A stretch of 64,000 nt of DNA from Corythucha ciliata (lineage: Eukaryota > Arthropoda > Insecta > Hemiptera > Tingidae). The notes under the pieces were generated by a model. It was not told the DNA's origin and ran no database searches. It saw nothing but the letters and a program-made list of their open reading frames with translations. Every line of letters starts with the position of its first letter. The first letter of the stretch is position 1. A program made the translations under genes and the position numbers. Shown piece after piece: positions 56,517 to 64,000 of the stretch. The DNA lies in contig CM075939.1 in assembly GCA_038030265.1 (NCBI GenBank), positions 10,087,253 to 10,151,252 on the forward strand, given 5' to 3'.

Positions 56517-59500
56517 GAAGATCAGAAAGAAATAAAAACAATTAATGTGAAGAGACGACAACTATACCACCTGAAACCCTTGCATTCTTTAAAAACAAAA
56601 AAGCTGCTAAAAACTGTACCAGCATAGCGACCAGTGGGGTAACGACTGTTCTGAGGTTTATCCTAAAACCTCAAAGCCTAACTGTGCAAGACTGGTGTGA
56701 CAGCACAGATGTCGATTACACGCCTGCCTTTCCTCAATAGGGCTGAGGGGCGACTGTATCACATTGGTTAGGAGGGGTGGATGTGGAGACAAGGGAATTT
56801 GGTAAATGAGGTTAGTAGGAGGGAGCAAGGGACAAGGCTAATTAGACATAAAAAAAAGGGGGGAGAAATGTAGAGAGATTGCTTCGATGAAATCCCTTTA
56901 CTACTTTCTTTCGACCTTACCCCCTCACCGTACGTATAGTAATCTACATTGACCTTTCTGGTTAAATCCTTCTGACTTGTGCCACCTCAGAAGTTTCCGA
57001 TCAATATAAGGGAAAGGCAGCCTATGTTATCTCCACCTCCTTTACAAATCCAACCACAGCAATGGTAAGTCCCAGAGACTTTTTGGAACCATTTAATATT
57101 TGTCCCTGACTTTCTACGATAAACCCAACCTACAGTTGAAGAGGGTTCGAGAACAGATAATTAAGAAGTTTTACAGGAGAATGAGACTCTCCGGGACGTT
57201 GGCCAATTATAAAGTTGGGTATAATTAAGGGGGCGCGGGGGTGGATGAACAATAAGAGGGAATGTTGATGGTGGATGGCGGTGAGGGGTGAAAGGGGAGG
57301 CAGTTACCGATGTTCATACAACATTGAACATTGAAATTACAGACAGTGGCAAAAGGCTCGTTAGCATGGCAAAGGGATGTTGGCGGGAATGAGGGAGCAG
57401 GTTGTGCATACAGGGGGAAGGTTAAAGTGAAAACCACTCGTAAAGAATGCGAGAAAGAACCTGCAAGAAGAGGGATGTGGGGGGCTAGTGTCAGTATACT
57501 AAGTGATGATGTGCACAATCATGCATAAAATCAAACAAGGGAGGAACGGAGGCCGAAGAAGCCTTTTAGGGATCAAAATATGTAAAGATGACAAAAACTA
57601 ATCTCATGAATGCTCCTTATAATATTACCATTTTTTCATTCTTCCAAGCGGCTGGATACCCTCAACCGCCCCAGTTCCGCTCCCGCTTTAAAATTTAAAC
57701 TTTCCACACCGTTCTCATGAAAGAGTGAAATCGTCTCCAAAACACTATACCCCCACTATCGTTAAAATTTCACAAAGCGGTTGCGTATTATGAGCACTAC
57801 TCTAACGACTATTCACTACAAACCTCCCATTCCCCTCTTCAGTGGTGTGTAGATGTATATACGCGTAGTTATGTCCGGGTGGCGGCTGTAAGTGAAGGGG
57901 GGGGGGGCTTGAGAGGTCTTTGCTGCTGACGCCCGTAACGACCCTGTTATTTGTGTGCTTCCTGTGGGTTCTTATATACGAAGAGACGCGTGAATTGGGA
58001 GGGAAGAGGTTTATAGAAAAGGAGTGACCCTTACGCTCAATACACCTGAATCGTAGAGCGGAATTAATGTCTCGTGGTGTAGGCAGTTGATACGAAGAAA
58101 GAAATGAAAAAAAAATGTTGAAGAAAATACATAAAAAATAAAGAAAATACAATAAAAGATTCAGTTGAAATATGAAGATTAGATTTTGGAAAGAGCCCAA
58201 GGAGAAAAATATTCAGACTATATCGGTAAGCGTTTATGAATGGAAAATGTTTTTTTTTTTTTTTTTTTTGAGGATGCCTTGAGATCATTTGTCCACGTCG
58301 GTTTATGAAAAAAAAGGCACTGATAAATAAGAAACTCTTCACAACAGGTTTCGTCTAAGTGTGAGTGAGTAAGGAATGAGGGGTGGGAGATGGTAGACGA
58401 GTTTTGGCTGTTGAAGATGCCAGGCAGAGAGGGGAAGGGCCGAGCTATATTGAATCTTACTACCACTTTTGAAGGTGAGCGAAGGGAGGAGGAAAATCGA
58501 GAAGCATCTGGAGTACTTTCCATTCGAGTGAAGGTTTCACTGAAGAGAATGGTGGATAAGGGAAAAGAGTGGCAAGGATTTTTGGGAATGAAGAAGAGGT
58601 TTTAAGAATTTATGTCCTTTTTGGGGGGGGGGGGTTATCGACATCATGGGAAAGATGTGTGGATGGGGAGGTCTGAAGAGGAGGAGGTAAGTAGGTGCGG
58701 TCAGGAGAATTATGGCGGTCCGCATTTCCCTTGTGGGCTGCTCAACCGCTGCTCGGTTGGTGGAGGCTTCAATGATTTACATTGTTGGCTCAGGGCTAGT
58801 TTTCTTCCACTAAAAGAAAAAAGACGAGGGCACGGAGAAGTGGAAAAATATAACTAATAAAGCCACCTTGTATGGTCATCCCCCAAAATGAGGAATTCTC
58901 AACCCCAGCCCATCATCACAACCTGAATATCTGAATTTTGCCCATACCGTAAGACACGCCTTATACAGGCGTAAATGGCAGCGACATGCCCCCTATAACC
59001 ATAGCCTACACGCAGTACATGACTGAAGTGTCCACACATTCAAAACAAAAGGCACTCCAATCAATAATTTCGAGGTAATATTGCATGCTTTTTTGTTCCA
59101 AAAGAAACATTCTCCTTAAAAGTCACATCGAAAAATGATAAATCGATAGTTTCAACGTGGGAAAAACGCCAAGATTTTTTTTTTTTTTTTTCGGTGCCTG
59201 CGGTGAAAATCTCTACCACATTATATTAAGCTGATCTTTATGTGTCTTGAAGTCGTAAAAAGCTCGAGGGCGGGCTAGTGAACGTGAGGAAATTGACGCT
59301 GAAGGTTGTAAACTATCAAAACCCTTTTTTTTCTTTCGGTGGCTTACACTCGCGAATTCCAATGGCTCTGTAGAAAGACGGTAAGGAGGGATGATGGCCG
59401 GGAGAGAAGAGGGGGGTTCAACCGGAAAACGTGCTATACGATGTCTCCGGTGCTCCAGGTTGAAAGACAATTAAATAAGGGGCAAGGGGGATAAATCAGA

Positions 59501-59879
59501 GCAGAACGTGCAATTAAAGGTAGGTATACAAAAAGAAAAGAGGCTGTAAAGTTGAGAATTAACAGGAAATGAGGTATTTGACAAAACACTCGTGTAATGC
59601 GCTATAGATAACAGGAAACCCCTTCTCTCCCCCCTCATATATTCCATTTTGTAATTTCGAGCAGTAAAATTGTATTAATGGATGCCGGAAAAAAAGTAAT
59701 ATAAGGGTCTCAAAGGACTTGCAATGTGAAAAAGAAGAAGAGGTGGATCAGCTTTATAACAAATATTAACAATCTTGTCTTGACCAAAAAATTTGCCACA
59801 CCACTCCGGCTCGGCCTGCTCAAAAATACGCCAGGCGATTGTGGTTAAAGGTAGACGACCCATGAAGGAGAGAAATACG
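56517..59879. other. 3.4 kb without a recognised gene
   Basis: 56590-56760 is a moderately GC-rich patch with small hairpins (GAGGTTTATCCTAAAACCTC, CCTCAATAGGGCTGAGG) just after hammerhead motif 2 and may belong to the same element. Otherwise G runs (57897-57907, 58623-58634), T runs (58250-58269, 59175-59191) and purine-rich sequence 58360-58700. No exon recognised. Confidence 0.43.
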
Positions 59880-59985
59880 GAAACACTAATTCGCTTCTTC
59901 GAGAGCTGAAAAAGCGCCAGTTTGCGGGTATAATGAAAAAAATACGCTAATTCACAGATAAAATTGGGAAAATGACCGATTATAG
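59880..59985 (-). repeat. Family A short block
   Basis: Three to four units (ACACTAATTCGCTTCTTCG, AGCTGAAAAAGCGCCAGTTT, TACGCTAATTCACAGATAAA) next to a family E array, an A/E pairing also seen near 6.3 kb. Confidence 0.6.
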
Positions 59986-59999
59986 TGGTAAAATCAGGT

Positions 60000-60310
60000 A
60001 CAATAACGTCCAAACCACAGTTGAGCTCCAACCACAAAGAAGGCTGAACCATAACAAAGGTCGAACCACGGCAAGGTCCAACCACAGCAAAGATCCAGAC
60101 ACAGAAAACGTCAAACCACAGTAAAACCCCAACCTCAGAAAAGCTGGAACCACAGGTTGAGCTCCAACCTCGAGAAATGTTTCCCCTTTTTCTTCTAATT
60201 TCTGAAATCCGGTCCCCCACGGATCAAGCAAGGCCCCGGGGGTAACGGGCCAATTGCACCCTCCCCCCTCTTTCTCTCTCGCTCACAACATAATAAATTG
60301 AAGCCGTGGC
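60000..60310 (-). repeat. Family E array with conserved flank
   Basis: Units such as AAGGTCCAACCACAGCAAAG (60000-60175) are followed by TTTCTGAAATCCGGTCCCC and GGCCCCGGGGGTAACGGGCC (60203-60260). The same flank is found after the 20.7-kb E array. AGCATTGGTGGCCG (60317-60330) is an inverted match to GGCCACCAATGCT (20821-20833). Confidence 0.65.
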
Positions 60311-61889
60311 CCGAGCATTGGTGGCCGAACCACTAAAAGAAAATTTTAGGTAGGTACATAAAAACACGAAAAACGACTTTCTGACGATAAAAAGATCCAA
60401 ATTGCCAAGCCACCCGTTATCGATTCTAACAACTCATTGTCAGTAGAGAACAGCGTGAGAAGTCACAGACAAGAAATAAGTAATTAAAGTTTTTTATCCT
60501 TCCCTATTCCCCGTGGGCGTATAGTTTTTGTCCCCTTTCACTCTCTCGCTCTCCCGGGTAACGTGGGTCGTCACTTCTCCCCCTGTTAATTCACTAATGA
60601 GGTCGCGATTCAAGGTGTGAGAGGAGGGGTTCCTCTCTCGAACCCATTCACTTCCCTGCAGCACCATCCAACAAAACCCCTTCGATGAAACTCTCTCAAG
60701 AAGTCCTTCTACAACCTATTTCCTCTATTTCGCCACCCCAAAAAGCTATTGTTTATCCGCCTTCTATCAATCATGAGGAAGGGGGCGCGAGGAGGCAACT
60801 GAGAAACAGGTATTAATCACCCGCCAAACCCGAGAGGCACTTCCCCCCCTCCCCCAGGCTCAAACCCATCTTCTTACATCCGAAAGCACATCGGATGCTG
60901 AAGAAGACACTTCCTTCGTCTGTAGCCATTCAAGAGCGCCGTGGAAACGGGTCAAGAGAGGCTACTTTTTTGAGAAAAAAAAATTTCCTCTCTGTGGTGG
61001 TTCTAGTTTATTATTTATTAAAGAAGGCGGGGCGACGGATCAGGTTTCTCCGAGGGACATATCGGTTTGCGCTGCAAAGCGCGAGTCCTACACGAGATAC
61101 GATCCAATTAATAGGAGCGCGGTGAAAAATCAGCGAAAGACCCGCAGAGATGGAAGTTGCTACGAAATTTGTATTATTTTTTCCTTTCAAAAGAATGTTG
61201 AATATCTCATTTTTTGTGCTTGTGCAAAAGGTCGATAAATTAGTGTATTTTTTTCTTCTCGTGTAGTAAATAAAAAACGTGTACGGTTTCCCCCGGAAGT
61301 CCCATTTTTACCGGATTTATGTGGAAAATCCGCTTAAATCTTAGAGGATGAGCATGAGTCAGTGAAAATGAAAGTGAAATGGGACTCTGAGAGAGAGGCT
61401 AAGGGGAAAGAAGGTGGGAAAAAAAAAAAAAAAAAAAAAAAAGAGAGAGAGAAGAGGATCAATGAAAAAGCAAACAAAGTCTCGTCTCTCTACCACCGGT
61501 CTCTTCTGTACCATTTGTACGTCAGTCGAGGAAAATATACACTCCGCAGCTTCGAAATTCACTCTCTAGCCCACCCCCCACACCTATCACAAAACATTTT
61601 CACCACGAATGTCTATAATTGAGCGGGTGGAGCTATTGCTTCCTTTTCCAGTCTTTTTTTCCCCCTTTTGTGACATGAGAAGAATAGAAAAAGTTACCCT
61701 TCACTCGCTCACGGCTTTTTTTAGTGCATTTCATTCTGAAAATGCACTATTGGTCTCGTCGTGATGGTGGCAAACATGGGTCATGTCATGTTTTTTTCAT
61801 GTTTCAGAACCTCTAGAACACGAATTCAGTGGTCTCCGGAATTCATATACTATATGTATATATCAATATATATCTTTATGGCCGTTTTT
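60311..61889. other. 1.6 kb without a recognised gene
   Basis: An A tract (61418-61442) with purine-rich flanks, and TA-rich 61848-61875. No exon or transposon ends recognised. Confidence 0.42.
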
Positions 61890-61890
61890 T

Positions 61891-62432
61891 GTTAGCACGA
61901 TAACTCTCGTAGAAGTTAATTTAGCGGAACGCGGTTTGGCACAAAAATCAGTAGTCATAAGACCCGGTCGGTATTGCATTTGGGCCAAATCGGTCAAGGT
62001 GGTGGGGAGGAAAGTAGGGCTTGAAATGGTCAAAAAATCACCAAAAATCACCAGTTGATTCTAGAAGCATCATATTCGGTACGTATACTCCATGTTAGAC
62101 TAGCCTTTGATTCCCATTTTAATTTTTTGAAAAAGTCAAGGTGGAGGGGGTGGTGCCCCCGGAGTGGAAGTAAGTGTGTGGTCTTGTTAGCACGATAACT
62201 CTCGAAGAAATTAATTTAGCGGAACGCGCTGTGGCACAAAAATCAGTAGTCATAAGACCCCGGTTGGTATTCCATTTGGGCCCAATCGGTTGACTTGCAT
62301 AGGGGGGGGGGGTAATATGGCTTGAACTGGTAAAAAAAATCACTACAAATCACCAGTTGGTTCCAGAAGCATTATATTCGGTACGATGATTTCATTTTGA
62401 AGTTTTGAAGTAGCCTTTGATTCCCATCAAGT
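61891..62432. repeat. Two tandem copies of a ~240-bp unit
   Basis: Copy 1 starts at 61891 and copy 2 at 62187, a period near 296 bp. Shared words include GTTAGCACGATAACTCTCG, TTAATTTAGCGGAACGCG, ACAAAAATCAGTAGTCATAA, CAGTTG near AGAAGCAT, and TAGCCTTTGATTCCCAT at each end. Similarity is high but with substitutions and a poly-G expansion in copy 2 (62302-62312). I do not recognise a protein. Confidence 0.85.
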
Positions 62433-64000
62433 TCAGCTTAAACAAACCCGTCATCAAACAGTACGAGGAAGGGTCAAACATTAACGAAACAAATCGTGGT
62501 CTCAACATTATAACTTCTGGGACGGCTTAGGGTATCCGCATACGAAATGAAATGCACTCTTTCCGACCGCCAGCTGCCGGAGCGAAATTTTTTGTTAAAT
62601 GAAAAGTGCAAAAAGGATCTAAAACAAGAAAATGACTGCTAAATGAAGTCTCCTCCCTTCCCTGTCGGCTAGCGCGCACCAGAAAAGTTTGAGAAACTGC
62701 GGAATTCAGTAGAGCCGTTATAGTAACACAAAGAAAAGTTCGATTTCTCGTGTTTTGTTATAAAACAAGCACCGACGAAGGGGAGCTCTGGGGAAAAAAA
62801 TTCTCGCCCACTCTGTACAGTCAGAAAAATCTCACTCACAAGCACAACACAAAGAGAGATTAATGACATCAAGGAGGATTGGGGGGGGGGGGGGGTAAAA
62901 CAAGAGAATGGCGAATAAGTTTTTTTTTTGTTCAACTTTGTGTCGGCTTATGACTATGCGTGCAGAAACAGCCAAGCCTTTATATTTACTCAAAATCGTT
63001 TTAAACAAAGTTTGTACGGTTAGGAAAGAGGTGGGGGGGGGAAGGATTTAACAATTTCATTTAAATCCACGGAGACAACACATATAACGGTTCCCGTCAG
63101 AAAACTGACTAGTCTCGCCCGCAGTGAAGTCTCACGAAACGCTCTGTCTTGACCGTAGCGGCGTCTCGCATGACGCTGCAGACATCTATTTTTGCCATGA
63201 AACCCACTATTTTAATCTCTGACCATTTTAGACTGATACAATTTTCATTTCTCCAAAACAAAGCAGACGGAACGGCTAAGTCTTACATATAGGCGGACAA
63301 TTCTTATCCCTCCGTGGTCATTCCTTTTCACTTTAGCAGGATAGAGGAAACTGTAACGCCCAAGATAAATAAATCGTGCCCTCTTGCCACCCCTAACGAA
63401 CTTCAGAAAGATGACAAAAATAACTTTTGTACTTTTCTTAACATCTTGCTCGGAGATATTTTTAGTTTCTTCCCTCAATTCAACTACCCTGAAGAAGAAT
63501 TTAACGTTTGGCATATCGTGTCAGGATCATTTATCCTGTTGTAAAGTAAATAGGTAAGGAAAGGGGAGGAAATTGGCAACGGAGGAACGTTAGAAAAGGG
63601 TTAAAAGAAAGAACAAACGAAAGGAAAGTAAAAGAAAAACTTTGACTTTCCCCCTAAGCCCCGTCGTTGCTTCTAAATTTCACCCTCTTTTTTGTGTTTA
63701 CTGAGAGAGAATGATGCTTTTGGTAATGGCGAAATGATTCTATGATCGTTCGAGCTTGAAAACATCAGAAAATTCGGTCTCAGGAAGAAAAGGGTGAGGT
63801 TCTCCTATACAAGACGAGCCCAATCCTCGAAATCTTTCAGCCAAAAGAGAAGAAAACGCTTTAGGTGGCGGTAATTCTTCCAGATAAACTGGGAAATGCG
63901 CCGTAGCGCGAAGATCTGAGCAACTTCGGTGACCGTCGCTTCCATCGATGGAAACCTGGTGGAGTTCTCACAGGAATTGTGAGTTAAGAGATTAAAGTTT
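62433..64000. other. 1.6 kb without a recognised gene
   Basis: A run of 15 G (62881-62895) followed by a T run (62920-62928). A 76-codon frame at 63314-63544 has ordinary composition but no recognised family. Purine-rich 63545-63640. Nothing else is seen. Confidence 0.42.

Noticed and set aside
63314..63544. 76-codon frame near the right edge
   Set aside because: Same reasoning: no recognised family and no supporting signals.
1..64000. CRISPR array or bacterial defence system
   Set aside because: The ~30-bp repeat periods superficially suggest it, but units are degenerate throughout, have no constant repeat with unique spacers, and the window carries spliced eukaryotic coding sequence and a LINE.

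Overview
This window reads as nuclear DNA of an arthropod, possibly a crustacean or another non-model lineage. The best protein match is a single minus-strand exon (1592-1797) coding an immunoglobulin domain of the Beaten path (beat) family, a neuronal adhesion family of arthropods, with a clean splice acceptor and donor. The only other convincing gene is a plus-strand short-chain dehydrogenase (SDR, 52306-53038) broken by one +1 frameshift. A 56-codon open frame with a strong Kozak start and a hydrophobic tail (26836-27006) is a weak candidate. Gene density is therefore very low. Because the beat exon is on the minus strand, its upstream exons would lie to the right, so much of the window may be intron of that gene; this is inference.

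Most of the recognisable structure is repetitive. (1) Seven families, here called A to G, of degenerate short-period repeats (about 18-40 bp per unit, several near 30 bp) cover roughly 10 kb by eye. Several share a core close to CGAAATTG or CGCGAATT. (2) A decayed Jockey-like LINE (about 16640-19575) keeps a CCHC-type gag remnant, endonuclease motifs and half of a reverse transcriptase. It is interrupted by a 141-bp inverted-repeat element with a TTA duplication. (3) About a dozen fold-back or MITE-like elements are present, including a 1.1-kb inverted repeat (21639-22742), a hAT-like element with 8-bp target duplications (12446-13545), and TA- or TAA-flanked elements at 33.5 and 47.6 kb. (4) Two hammerhead-ribozyme-like motifs (42641-42683 and 56477-56516) both have a loopless, self-complementary stem III.

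Layout: 0-2.4 kb beat exon and flanks; 2.4-6.4 kb arrays A and E; 6.4-10.9 kb no recognised feature; 10.9-16.6 kb arrays D, B and E with the hAT-like insertion; 16.6-19.6 kb LINE; 20-29.2 kb fold-back elements, the small open frame and arrays; 29.4-35 kb arrays F and G and one MITE; 35-40.4 kb empty; 40.4-43.6 kb arrays D, C and F, a hammerhead-bearing inverted repeat and a chain of hairpins; 47.6-50.8 kb fold-backs and palindromes; 52.2-53.2 kb SDR; 55.9-60.3 kb arrays A and E and the second hammerhead motif; 61.9-62.4 kb a duplicated 200-bp unit.

The most interesting point is how these parts fit together. The arrays are not free satellites. One A array lies inside the hAT-like element. Two B arrays match each other monomer by monomer, and one of them preserves the empty site of that hAT insertion. 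Two E arrays share the same non-repeat flank. This suggests that the degenerate arrays travel as passengers of non-autonomous mobile elements.
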